A DNA stretch of 42,602 nucleotides from Acidimicrobiia bacterium (GCA_029863385.1 JAOTVU010000024.1:1-42602), one strand, 5' to 3'. Positions 15,826 to 23,798 are shown, counted from the stretch's first letter. Made by a program: numbers and translations. Notes: generated from the sequence alone by a model not told the origin.

Positions 15826-17019
15826 TCAGCCGGGGAGGAAGCCGCTGACCACCAGCTCGACCCGGCGATCGAGTTGGGCCTCGGCCTCATCGGCGTCGGC
15901 GTCGGCGCCCTCCTCGCCCCGGGGGTCGAGGATGATCTGCTCGGCGTTGCCGCCGTTGGCCAGCCAGAAATCACGCACGGCCTCAGCTCGGCGGGTGGCC
16001 AGCTCGAGATTGTAGTCGGATGGTCCCTGGGCGTCGGTGTAGGCCACGACCGTCACGGTGGCATCGGCGTTGTTCATCATGAAGAACAGCGGGTAGCCGA
16101 GGAACTCGTAGAAGTCCGGGGCGACCTCCGCACTGTCGCTCTCGAAGAGCACGTAGTTCTCGAAGTAGACGGCGTAGGTCTCCGGTTGGATCTCGACCCG
16201 GGGATCGATCTGGGTCTCATCGACGACGTTTTCGGGCCCGCCCATGATCACGGCGGCATCGGCGACGGCGCCCTGAGCCAGCTCCGCAGTCGGATACCAG
16301 CCCCGCATGTAGGCCTTGTTGCCGGCCATCACCGTGTACTGGGCGGCCCCCGAGGGATTGTCGGGCGTCTCCGGTACGACGAATTCACCGGTGTTGTCGC
16401 GCCGGTTGGCGGTGTCGCCCGAATCGGCCGGGTCGGCGGTCGGACTTGCCGGACCGGCGTCGTCACCGCTGTCCACGCCTTCGGACGCTACGGCCGGATC
16501 GCCGCTGTCCGTGGCGGCGGCACTGGCGACGTTGGAACCATCGGTTTCCGATGCCGCACCGGTCGCAGTGGCGTTCGGCGAGTTGGCGAGCCAGGCGATC
16601 GACCAGCCGATCCCCCCGGCTGCCGCCAGGAGGGCCAGAACCACCAGGCCGACCTTCAGCCCCCGTCGACGCTGATCGGCTTCGCCCTGCGCGACGTGCT
16701 TCATCGCGACCGCCGGGGGAACGACCACCTCGCCTGTCTCGACCGCTTCGGCAGCGACCGGGGCGGTGGTGGTGTCACCGAGATCGGGTTTGATCGCCGG
16801 AGGGACCGGCACCGGTGCCACGGCCCAATCAGGGAACGGGAACGGGTCGTCGCTCGTCGGACCGGCGCCTCGTCGCTCCGGTTCGCGGAAATCTTCGTCG
16901 GGACCGGTCGAAACGGGGTCTCCGACCCACTCCTCGCCATTCCAGAAGCGGTTGGTGTCGGGGGGATCACCTTGAGCGTGATACCAACCTTCGGGCACTC
17001 GTCTGCTACTCGTGGTCAA
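15826..17019 (-). CDS. DUF2510 / transmembrane / OmpA-like protein
   Basis: A 397-residue protein starting at TTG 17019, placed 8 nt after GGAGG. Residues about 8-40 are a DUF2510 module (GWYHAQGDPPDTNRFWNGEEW) with its Trp pattern. A Pro-rich linker leads to one membrane helix (about 118-143, LKVGLVVLALLAAAGGIGWS). A long Ser/Asp/Ala-rich segment follows, then an OmpA-C-like domain (about 280-395) with ENYVLFESDSAEVAPDF and NLELATRRAEAVRDFWLANGG. OmpA domains bind peptidoglycan, so the C-terminus probably lies outside the membrane and holds the cell wall while DUF2510 faces the cytoplasm. It is divergent from the selenoprotein operon, with 210 bp between starts. Confidence 0.85.
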   Translation of the reverse strand: MTTSSRRVPEGWYHAQGDPPDTNRFWNGEEWVGDPVSTGPDEDFREPERRGAGPTSDDPFPFPDWAVAPVPVPPAIKPDLGDTTTAPVAAEAVETGEVVVPPAVAMKHVAQGEADQRRRGLKVGLVVLALLAAAGGIGWSIAWLANSPNATATGAASETDGSNVASAAATDSGDPAVASEGVDSGDDAGPASPTADPADSGDTANRRDNTGEFVVPETPDNPSGAAQYTVMAGNKAYMRGWYPTAELAQGAVADAAVIMGGPENVVDETQIDPRVEIQPETYAVYFENYVLFESDSAEVAPDFYEFLGYPLFFMMNNADATVTVVAYTDAQGPSDYNLELATRRAEAVRDFWLANGGNAEQIILDPRGEEGADADADEAEAQLDRRVELVVSGFLPG

Positions 17020-17229
17020 CTTCGGACCTCCGGCTTTGCGGCGTTCGCCAGACTCCTACGACATGCGACCTCATGGACGCAATCGGTTACACTACCACGG
17101 CCAATCGGCTACCACTCCCGCAACGGCGACCGATCGAGCGGGCCGAGCCGCCTGCATCCCGCCGGGTGACCGACACGTAGAACAAAGGCGAAGCCGTAGA
17201 TTTCGAAACCAGGTCCAACGGAGACGCCA

Positions 17230-17850
17230 GTGTCAGCACTCGAACACAACATCGCCCGTGTCACACCGCCGAGGGCCCTGCAGGTCGAGGCACCGACGGT
17301 GCTGAGCCGTGAACGGCTCGATGCTCCCCTGGACGGGCACCAGCTCCAAGGCTCCACCCTGGCCGAGGTGGTCGGCGGCGGCACCACGCTGCTGGTGTTC
17401 CTGCGTCACTTTGGTTGACTGTTCTACCGCCAACTGGTCGGCGAGTTCGCCGACGCCGTAGCCTCCAACCCCGACTACCCGAAGGTCGTCTTCGTGTATC
17501 AGGGCACCGTTGACGAGGGTCCCATGTTCTTCGAGAAACTGTTCTCCCAAGCCCAAGCCATCGCCGACCCGACCGGGTCCCTCTACGCCGATTTCGGTGT
17601 CGAGCGGGGCGGCGTGCGTGAGATGTTCGGCGCCCGGGCGTGGGTCTGTGGTCTGAAGGCCGTGGGTCAGGGCCATTTCATCAACCGCAAGGTCGGCGAC
17701 CCCTGGACGTTGCCCACCGTGTTCGCCATCGAGCCGTCGGTCGACGGCTCCGAGCACGCCCGGATCACCTGGGTTCACCGGGGCGAACACGCCGGCGACC
17801 ACCCCGACGTCCACGACATCCCCGCCCTGATCGAACGGACGCGGGTATGA
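17230..17850 (+). CDS. Peroxiredoxin-like selenoprotein (AhpC/TSA_2 type) with in-frame TGA = Sec63
   Basis: From GTG 17230 (GGAG six nt upstream) the frame encodes a thioredoxin-fold protein of 206 residues if the TGA at 17416-17418 is decoded. Before it: TTLLVFLRHFG; after it: LFYRQLVGEFADAV. In relatives the corresponding site is FLRHFG-C-x-F-C-R, so the TGA occupies the peroxidatic Cys position. The second Cys is Tyr66 here; Cys140 (ARAWVCGLKA) might resolve. Family-like sequence continues to the natural TGA (SLYADFGVERGGVREMFG, VGDPWTLPTVFAI), arguing against random decay. A bSECIS-like hairpin follows the TGA (17437-17454). It would act as a thiol/selenol peroxidase or reductase. The stop overlaps the hydrolase start (ATGA). 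Confidence 0.82.
17437..17454 (+). promoter_or_regulatory. Candidate bacterial SECIS hairpin
   Basis: GTCGGCG and CGCCGAC form a perfect 7-bp stem closing the four-base loop AGTT, starting 18 nt after the in-frame TGA of the peroxiredoxin-like gene. The loop begins 25 nt after the TGA and has G at its second position followed by U. That agrees with the published bSECIS model: apical loop 16-37 nt from UGA, a G in the first two loop positions, stem of at least three pairs. It would recruit SelB to insert selenocysteine. Confidence 0.6.
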
Positions 17851-18617
17851 ACCGGCCGAGCGTGCGCATCGTGGGCGTCCACGGAAACGGCGGAGGCGCC
17901 TCCCGCTTCGCCCGCATGGCGGCGCACGTCCCCGATGATGTGGAGCTGCACGCCGTGACGCTGCCGGGGTTCTCCACCGTCCCCCGCGACCCTGCGCTTC
18001 GGACACTGGCCGACTACGCCGACCGTCTGGGCGAGATGCTCGACGCCGGCGTCGAGGCCGCAGGACACACGGTTCTCCTCGGTCACGGCATCGGCGGCTC
18101 CATCGCCCTCGATCTGGTGTCGCGCCGCCCCGATCTCGTCGACGGTCTGATTCTCCACGCACCGGTCGGCGCCAGCCTCGACACCCGGCTGTTTCCGCGG
18201 ATCATGAGCAGCCCGACGGTCCGGGCGCTGGTCAAGCGCGTGATCTCATCGCCACTCCCCCGACCCCTGCTGCGCCGGGTGTTCTTCCCCCAGGGTGCAC
18301 CGAAGGACATCCTCGACCGGTTCTTCGACGAATACCGGCACTGCGCCGCCTTCGGCGACATGTTCGAGCTGATCAACCGGCCCTGGTTCGACGGTGTGCA
18401 GCCGATTCTCGACGTCCCCGCTGTTCTGTTGTGGGGAGCCGACGACCGGGTCCTGCGGTCGGGTCAGGCCGACGAGTTCAAGGTCAAGGTACCCGGGGCC
18501 GAGACGGTGGTCCGTGACGGCTGGGACCATTTCCCGATGATCGAACAACCCGGTGAATACGCCGATGAGATCGTGGCCATGGCCAGGCGGCTCGTGTCTG
18601 CAAAGCGGAGCGCATGA
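17847..18617 (+). CDS. Alpha/beta-hydrolase-fold protein lacking the nucleophile Ser
   Basis: A 256-residue protein beginning at ATG 17847, overlapping the upstream stop (ATGA). The fold is clear: oxyanion-type HGNGGGASR (12-20), LPGFSTVP, the nucleophile-elbow region VLLGHGIGGSIALDL (76-90), the acid strand LWGADDRVL and the His segment GWDHFPMIEQP. The elbow normally reads G-x-S-x-G; here it is G79-H80-G81-I82-G83, so the nucleophile Ser is Gly. The Asp and His remain. Either Ser85 or another residue substitutes, or the protein is a non-hydrolytic member such as a lyase, cofactor-free oxygenase or binding protein. It is translationally coupled to the peroxiredoxin-like gene before it and the PEP-synthase-like gene after it. 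Confidence 0.85.
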   Translation: MNRPSVRIVGVHGNGGGASRFARMAAHVPDDVELHAVTLPGFSTVPRDPALRTLADYADRLGEMLDAGVEAAGHTVLLGHGIGGSIALDLVSRRPDLVDGLILHAPVGASLDTRLFPRIMSSPTVRALVKRVISSPLPRPLLRRVFFPQGAPKDILDRFFDEYRHCAAFGDMFELINRPWFDGVQPILDVPAVLLWGADDRVLRSGQADEFKVKVPGAETVVRDGWDHFPMIEQPGEYADEIVAMARRLVSAKRSA

Positions 18618-20869
18618 ACCTCACGTACCCGACGAGCGTGGCGCCCCGGACGACCGCCGGCGTGCCGACAACCGGCAAAGCCGGGCGGCTGATCGCGGCC
18701 GCCGCGGCCGGACTGCCGGTACCTGCCCTGCTCGTGGTGCCCGACGGGCAGCCGGCTCCGTCGCTTGGCGAGCTGCGCCGCTGGGCCGACGATGCCGTTC
18801 GCTCGCCGGCCTCGACCAACGGGACGGGCGCCCGCCTCGCCGACGCACCGACGATCGTTGCGGTCCGTTCGGCCTTCTCCGCCGAGGATCACGAGGACTC
18901 GAGCCTGGCCGGGTGGTTCCGAACCGAGCTCCGGGTTCCCCTCGACGAGGTGCCGGCGGCAATCGAGCGGGTCCGGGCGTCGGCCGCCGACCGGACCGAC
19001 GGCCTCTCGGGCGGCGAGCTGCGCCGTGATGTCATGGTGATGGCCATGGTGGACGCGGCGCGGTCCGGGGTCGCCTTCAGCGAGCCTGGAACCTATGACG
19101 ACATCGTCAACGTGGTGGGCGGAACCGCCGAGCGACTGGTTGGCGGTGAGGAACGGGGCGAGACCGTCCACCTGGCCCGCCTCGAACAGGAGCCCGCCGG
19201 ATGGCGTCGCCGGCTCCAGGCGCTGCTCGACCGGGTTCGTCGCCATGCCGGTGATCGGCCCTGGGATATCGAGTGGGCGGACGACGGCACAACCTGCTGG
19301 CTCATCCAGCTTCGCCCCATCACCGCGCCGACCAGACGCAACGAGACGTTCACCATCGCCAACCATGCCGAGATCCTGCCGCCGCTGCCGTCGCACCTGA
19401 TGACCAGCGTGATCGAGCGGGCCGGCGACGAGCTGTTCGGCTGGTATCGCCGGTTCGACAGCAGCCTGCCCGACAACCGTCCGTTCCTCGAGGTGATCGC
19501 CGGGCGCCCGTTCATCAACCTCACGCTGCTGGAGGACCTCCTTCGCCACCTCGGCCTGCCGACCCGGCTGGTGGCCGATTCGATCGGCGGTCCGCCGAGC
19601 AAGGACCGGTCGGCCGACCTAGCCCGCCTCGTGAAAAAGTTGCCGGTGTTGACCGGTCTCGGGCTGGCTCAGGTCGTGGCCGTCGTGAGGGCCGAGAGGA
19701 ACCAGCGTCGGCTGGCCACCGCCGGCGACGGTCCGGCCGCAACGTTCGGCGAGGCGTTGGATCAACTCCATGAGGCGTACGTCGGTCTCGTCACCGGCAT
19801 GTTCCCGTTGTCTTCGGCCATCGGACCGCCGCTGGCTTTGTTGCGGCGAGCCGGAACGTTGGCCGATCATGCCGGCCGCCACCGCACGATCACCGCGGAG
19901 CTGGCCGAGGCGCTCGACGAGGTGCGCCACGGGGCCATGGCCGTCGACGAGTTCTTGACCAGGTTCGGGCATCGGGGAGTCTACGAGTCCGACATCGCCC
20001 GGCCGCGGTTCGCCGACGCCCCGGAGCTGCTGGGCGATCTCTCGGCGCGGGCATCGGCGACCGTCGGCTCCACCGCCGAGGTCTCGGACCCCGATGGAGA
20101 CAACGGCGCCGGCGACAGCCGCAACAGGCGTCGTCGGATTCGCACCGCCGTGACCTGGCCGGTCTGGGCCGCGGCCCGCAAACCACTTGCAGCCCGCGAG
20201 GCGCTGCGCGACCGGGCGATGATCGGCTTCGCCACCATCCGGCGATCCCTGGTGTCCCTGGCGGAGCAGGCCGTCGAACGGCAGCAGTTGCGATCCGTCG
20301 ATGACCTGTGGCTGCTGACCGTTGACGAGGCCCTGGCTGTCGACGACGGCTGGGTTCCCGAGCCGGCGTTCTGGGCCGCCCGAGCGAAGGAACGTACCGA
20401 ACTGGCGGCGCTCGATCCGCCTCCCATCGTGAGACGCTTCGACGATCCGGCAACGTGGCGCCACGACGCACCGTCGGGCCGGCGTCTGTCGGGCTTGCCG
20501 CTGACCGGCGGCACGGTCCGGGGTCGGGCGTGGGTTCTCCGTGAACCATCGGTCGACCTGCCGGACGGATTCGACCCGGCGACGACGGTGCTGATCGCCC
20601 GCTCGGTCGATGCCGGATGGATACCGACCTTCACCCGGGTGGCCGCGGTCGTGGTCGAGACCGGCGGCGACCTGTCGCATGGCTCGATCCTGCTGCGGGA
20701 ACGCGGCGTTCCGTCCGTCACCAACGTCTCGGGTGTGACCCGGTTCGTGGGGACCGGCGACGACGTTGAGGTCCGGGTCGGCGCCGGTGTCATCGAGAAG
20801 CTCGACCCGAACCGAGCCGCCGGAACAGCAGAGAGACCTAGAGGAGACAAGGGAGATAGCAATGGCTGA
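18614..20869 (+). CDS. PEP synthase / rifampin-phosphotransferase-like enzyme
   Basis: A 751-residue protein whose ATG 18614 overlaps the hydrolase stop (ATGA). The N-terminal 240 residues form the PPDK-type ATP-binding domain: TTGKAGRLIAAAAAGLPVPALLVV, IVAVRSAFSAEDHEDSSLAG, MVDAARSGVAFSEPG, WDIEWADDGTTCWLIQLRPIT. The C-terminal swivelling domain carries the phosphorylated His689 in VETGGDLSHGSILLRERGVPSV. The middle (about 250-600) is not the PEP/pyruvate TIM barrel of true PEP synthase, so the layout (ATP-binding, central, His domain) is closer to rifampin phosphotransferase and PigC/RedH-type ligases. It probably uses ATP to phosphorylate or activate an unknown substrate through phospho-His. 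The same operon supplies a hydrolase-fold protein, SRPBCC proteins and a ferredoxin. Confidence 0.85.
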   Translation: MNLTYPTSVAPRTTAGVPTTGKAGRLIAAAAAGLPVPALLVVPDGQPAPSLGELRRWADDAVRSPASTNGTGARLADAPTIVAVRSAFSAEDHEDSSLAGWFRTELRVPLDEVPAAIERVRASAADRTDGLSGGELRRDVMVMAMVDAARSGVAFSEPGTYDDIVNVVGGTAERLVGGEERGETVHLARLEQEPAGWRRRLQALLDRVRRHAGDRPWDIEWADDGTTCWLIQLRPITAPTRRNETFTIANHAEILPPLPSHLMTSVIERAGDELFGWYRRFDSSLPDNRPFLEVIAGRPFINLTLLEDLLRHLGLPTRLVADSIGGPPSKDRSADLARLVKKLPVLTGLGLAQVVAVVRAERNQRRLATAGDGPAATFGEALDQLHEAYVGLVTGMFPLSSAIGPPLALLRRAGTLADHAGRHRTITAELAEALDEVRHGAMAVDEFLTRFGHRGVYESDIARPRFADAPELLGDLSARASATVGSTAEVSDPDGDNGAGDSRNRRRRIRTAVTWPVWAAARKPLAAREALRDRAMIGFATIRRSLVSLAEQAVERQQLRSVDDLWLLTVDEALAVDDGWVPEPAFWAARAKERTELAALDPPPIVRRFDDPATWRHDAPSGRRLSGLPLTGGTVRGRAWVLREPSVDLPDGFDPATTVLIARSVDAGWIPTFTRVAAVVVETGGDLSHGSILLRERGVPSVTNVSGVTRFVGTGDDVEVRVGAGVIEKLDPNRAAGTAERPRGDKGDSNG

Positions 20870-21335
20870 CATCACGTTTGAGGTCCACTACTCGTTCGAT
20901 GCGTCACCCCGCATCGTGTGGGACGAGTTGGTCGACTGGAAGGGTCATGAGAAGTGGATCCCGTTGACGAGGGTCGACGTCGAACCCGGAGATCCCACCG
21001 CCGTCGGCGCCGAGTTCACGGCGTGGACCGGGATCGGGCCGGCCAGCCTCGAGGATCGCATGCGGGTCAAGGCGTGCGACTGGGATGGCGGCACCGCCAC
21101 CGGCCGGTGCGAGGTCGAAAAGCTCGGTCCCGTCCTGCGAGGCACCGCCGGCTTCACCGTCGAACCGGGCCGTTCGGGAGGAGGGGCTGATCTTGTGTGG
21201 TTCGAGGACGTGTCCATCCGCTACGTCCCGCAGTTCCTGGCGCCCGTCCTGGGCGCCATCGGCGCCGGCGGATTCAAGCAGGGCATGCGGCGACTCGACA
21301 AGCTCGTCACCGGCCGCGGCTCGGCCGCTTCCTGA
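20862..21335 (+). CDS. SRPBCC (START-like) family protein
   Basis: A 157-residue protein starting at ATG 20862 with GGGAG upstream; it overlaps the end of the PEP-synthase-like gene by 8 bp. The N-terminal strand DITFEVHYSFDASPRIVWDELVDWKGHEKWIPL and the central acidic strands are typical of the polyketide cyclase/dehydrase SRPBCC superfamily, which binds hydrophobic ligands in a deep cavity. The last helix (FLAPVLGAIGAGGFKQGMRRL) closes the pocket in this fold. No catalytic residue can be assigned. Its position, fused by overlap into the operon, suggests it handles the same small hydrophobic substrate as its neighbours. Confidence 0.85.
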   Translation: MADITFEVHYSFDASPRIVWDELVDWKGHEKWIPLTRVDVEPGDPTAVGAEFTAWTGIGPASLEDRMRVKACDWDGGTATGRCEVEKLGPVLRGTAGFTVEPGRSGGGADLVWFEDVSIRYVPQFLAPVLGAIGAGGFKQGMRRLDKLVTGRGSAAS

Positions 21336-21336
21336 G

Positions 21337-21618
21337 ATGAAGGTCTGGATCGATCAAGACCTCTGTACCGGCGACGGACTCTGTGTCGACCGGTGCCCGG
21401 ATGTGTTCGTCATGCTCGAGGATGGCATCGCCTACGTGCGGGACGAGCACGGTGTCCACAACGAACCCGGTGGGTCGAGAGACCCGGCGGACGTACACCC
21501 TGACAACGAGGATGCCGTCATCGATGCCGCCGTGATCTGTCCCGGCGAGTGCATCTTCATCGAGGTTGATGCGCCGCAGCACGATCAGCCGGTACTGGCC
21601 GGATCGAGTCATGGCTGA
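21337..21618 (+). CDS. Single-cluster ferredoxin ([3Fe-4S] or Asp-ligated [4Fe-4S])
   Basis: A 93-residue acidic protein starting two bases after the SRPBCC stop codon. The N-terminal cluster motif is C10-T-G-D13-G-L-C16-V-D-R-C20-P, with the second ligand replaced by Asp13. Cys68 (AVICPGEC) provides the remaining ligand, and Cys72 is extra. This C-x2-D-x2-C pattern is known from actinobacterial P450-partner ferredoxins and from the Asp-ligated Pyrococcus ferredoxin. A roughly 20-residue acidic insert (HNEPGGSRDPADVHPDNED) precedes Cys68. It would pass single electrons to an oxygenase or reductase. No P450 lies in the window, so the partner is elsewhere or is an operon protein. Confidence 0.9.
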   Translation: MKVWIDQDLCTGDGLCVDRCPDVFVMLEDGIAYVRDEHGVHNEPGGSRDPADVHPDNEDAVIDAAVICPGECIFIEVDAPQHDQPVLAGSSHG

Positions 21619-21943
21619 ACCGCAAAACCATCCCTCGGGAAGGACTGAGAGAATGAGAAAGAACCCAATTCACTCCTGTACCGCCGAGGCCAGATCGCTG
21701 GTCGACGGCGAGTTCGTCTCCACCAGCCGGGTCGTCGACTCGCTGCTCGACCTCCGTTCGCTGGCATCGGCCGATCGGGATCTGGTCGAGCTGATCGACC
21801 GCACCCTCGGTTCCATCCCCGGCCGCTCGATCGCCCCCAACTCGTGGTGGCTCGAGGCGCTCGACACGATCGACCGCCATGCCGGTGCCGACGGGCAGGG
21901 TCTCCAGGGGTGCGGGTTCGCCTCGGCCACGATCGCTTCGTGA
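21611..21943 (+). CDS. Small protein of unknown function
   Basis: A 110-residue protein if it starts at ATG 21611, which overlaps the ferredoxin stop by 8 bp. ATG 21653 (96 aa, MRKNPIHSCTAEARS) is an alternative with AAGGA upstream. The sequence is soluble and helical (SRVVDSLLDLRSLASADRDLVELIDRTLG) with a conserved-looking segment NSWWLEALDTIDRHA. No catalytic or metal motif is visible and I do not recognise the family. The stop overlaps the next start (GTGA), so it is translated as part of the seven-gene operon. That position is the main evidence that it is real. Confidence 0.65.
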   Translation: MAEPQNHPSGRTERMRKNPIHSCTAEARSLVDGEFVSTSRVVDSLLDLRSLASADRDLVELIDRTLGSIPGRSIAPNSWWLEALDTIDRHAGADGQGLQGCGFASATIAS

Positions 21944-22473
21944 TCCGAACCGAGTCCACGACCACGGCAACGGCGGCCACCGTGCACGAGCTGCTGGTCG
22001 ACGTCGACGCCTGGAGCCTGTGGTCCCCCCACGTGGCCTCCGTCTCGTCTGACCGGGATCGGGTCGAAGCCGGATGGGTCGGCGAAACCCGGGCCCTCTT
22101 CGCCCCGACCACAACCACCATGGTCGTTGACGAGGTCCGTCCCGAGGGCGGCTATCGCTGGCACTCCACCGTCGGGCCCTGGCGGCTCGACTACGACAAC
22201 CTGGTCCTCGCAACGCCGCAAGGCTGCACGGTTCGGTTCACCGCCGAGCTGGCAGGCCCCGCCGCCACCGTCCTGGAACGGCTGGTCGCCCCGTTCTCCG
22301 CGCTCGGGCAACGGCGCCGGATCGCACGGCTGATCAAACTCGCCGAACTCGTTGAAGGCAAAGCCCGAACGAAGAGGCCGGCCACGGGAGACGCCCCGCC
22401 TTCCCCTGGCGCGACCGGCGCCCGTCAACCCTCGACCATGGTTCCACGCAACCGCAAGCCGCCTTCCAACTGA
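21940..22473 (+). CDS. SRPBCC family protein (second copy in operon)
   Basis: A 177-residue protein starting at GTG 21940, overlapping the upstream stop by four bases. The core IRTESTTTATAATVHELLVDVDAWSLWSPHVASV is the first strand and helix of the SRPBCC fold, and RWHSTVGPWRLDYDNLVLA gives the curved sheet. The C-terminal helix (VLERLVAPFSALGQRRRIARLIKLAELVEG) is amphipathic. The last ~30 residues are Pro/Arg-rich and probably disordered; they overlap the convergent TIR gene by 49 bp. Sequence similarity to the first SRPBCC in the operon is low by eye. Ligand binding or aromatase/cyclase-like activity is the family expectation. Confidence 0.82.
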   Translation: MIRTESTTTATAATVHELLVDVDAWSLWSPHVASVSSDRDRVEAGWVGETRALFAPTTTTMVVDEVRPEGGYRWHSTVGPWRLDYDNLVLATPQGCTVRFTAELAGPAATVLERLVAPFSALGQRRRIARLIKLAELVEGKARTKRPATGDAPPSPGATGARQPSTMVPRNRKPPSN

Positions 22474-23798
22474 TTCGCCGGCGTCCCGCTCAGAGTGCGG
22501 TAGTGGGCGCCGGCTGCGTCCCATGACTGATAGGAGTTTCCCAGCAGCGTGATTCCGGCCTGGAAGTCCTCGGGGCAGGTGGTACAGACGATGGTGAGGC
22601 TGAGCCCACCCGATGCGACCGAGTAGAAGTCTTCGTCGAGGCTGAATCTCACGGAGATGTCGAAGTCCCGGTCGAGGTTGACCCCGTGGAAGAGATCGAC
22701 CCGCTTCTCCCCTAAGACAGATGCCAGACCCTCCGTCAGACGGACGACGAGTTGACCATCCTCGATTGCAACGTCCGCCCCCGCCGATTTGGCCGTAGCA
22801 CCCTGAACAAGTCCATCTACGCCTTGTTTGTTCACCTGCCAGATCGTGGACAGAGGATCGGTGTCGAAGCTGTCGCCTGAGCTCGACGACATGAAATCGT
22901 CGAATCGGACAGTGACCGCCGGATAGTCTGGCGCCCAATTCCACGCCGAGAGAACGGCAACGAACGAGTTGTCGGTCGTACCGCTCACCCACGACGCATG
23001 TTCGGTCCATCCCGCATCGTCATCCCAGACGAAACTCGTGAGTTGAAGCTCGGCGGCCGTTTCGGTTCCGGTCGAACCCGCGGTTTCTCCGCCGGTGGCC
23101 TCGCTGGCGGTTGCCGCCGTCTGGTCATCGGTTGCCGCCGTCTGGTCATCGGTTGCCGCCGTCTGGTCATCGGTTGCCGCCGTCTGGTCGTCGGCGGCGA
23201 CCGTGGCCGGTTCACCGGCGACTGTGGCGGTGTCACCGTCTCCTCCACCCGTCATGGCGACGAGGCCCACGACCCCGGCCAGTAACACCGCCAGCACCGT
23301 CCCCGTGATTACGATCAGGGTACGACGGCCGGGCCGCGCCGCAGTGGGGGTCGGTACCGTGGCCGGCGCCGGGGGTGGTACGGCGTCGGATTCGACAGTG
23401 CCCAACAACGCCCCAATTGACGACGCCAGACGTCCAATGTGCGCCTCCAGGGGCGGTGTCAACGCATCCAGCCAATGCTCGGTAGCCAGGTAGTAGGCCA
23501 TCGCCCCCGACGGGTCGATCTCCTCGATGCGGAACGGCACGATGATGGTGTTGGTGGCAACGGCCCGCTCCACCTCCCTCAACACCTGGGGCGACCCGTT
23601 CGAGTGCGCCGACAGGATCAACACCATCACCGGAGCCGACTCGATCGCCTCGATGATCGCCGCCCCCCACAGCGACCCCGGAATCACGTCACGAGGAGCA
23701 ACCCAACAACGCAACGACTCCCGTTCGAGCCCCGCCACCACCGCATCGGCAACGACCTTGTCCCTCGAGGAATGACTGACAAACACGTCATGACTCAT
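22425..23798 (-). CDS. TIR-domain transmembrane protein with heptapeptide repeats
   Basis: A 457-residue protein; ATG 23798 lies after GGGAG, so an ATG eleven codons upstream is not needed. Residues 1-135 are a TIR domain (MSHDVFVSHSSRDKVVADAV, WVAPRDVIPGSLWGAAIIEAI, QVLREVERAV with candidate NADase Glu75/77). One membrane helix spans 159-182. Residues 203-230 are four perfect DDQTAAT repeats, then a Thr/Ser/Glu-rich stalk. The exterior domain (about 250-457) is beta-rich, with phrases such as FDISVRFSLDEDF and GGLSLTIVC reminiscent of lectin/LamG-like folds. The layout suggests external sensing coupled to a cytosolic TIR effector, which may be signalling or defence. Confidence 0.85.
   Translation of the reverse strand: MSHDVFVSHSSRDKVVADAVVAGLERESLRCWVAPRDVIPGSLWGAAIIEAIESAPVMVLILSAHSNGSPQVLREVERAVATNTIIVPFRIEEIDPSGAMAYYLATEHWLDALTPPLEAHIGRLASSIGALLGTVESDAVPPPAPATVPTPTAARPGRRTLIVITGTVLAVLLAGVVGLVAMTGGGDGDTATVAGEPATVAADDQTAATDDQTAATDDQTAATDDQTAATASEATGGETAGSTGTETAAELQLTSFVWDDDAGWTEHASWVSGTTDNSFVAVLSAWNWAPDYPAVTVRFDDFMSSSSGDSFDTDPLSTIWQVNKQGVDGLVQGATAKSAGADVAIEDGQLVVRLTEGLASVLGEKRVDLFHGVNLDRDFDISVRFSLDEDFYSVASGGLSLTIVCTTCPEDFQAGITLLGNSYQSWDAAGAHYRTLSGTPANQLEGGLRLRGTMVEG
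23109..23192. repeat. Four tandem 21-bp units inside the TIR gene
   Basis: Four head-to-tail 21-bp units (23109-23129, 23130-23150, 23151-23171, 23172-23192) are nearly identical; only the last differs by one base. On the minus strand they encode DDQTAAT four times in the stalk of the TIR protein. Near identity at silent positions implies recent expansion, so copy number may vary between strains. Confidence 0.92.

Noticed and set aside
17640..17846. Longer N-terminus for the hydrolase-fold protein
   Set aside because: It would be read out of frame through the peroxiredoxin-like gene; ATG 17847 with the ATGA overlap fits better.
23109..23192. Short regular repeats as a CRISPR array
   Set aside because: The units are contiguous without spacers and encode DDQTAAT in the TIR protein.
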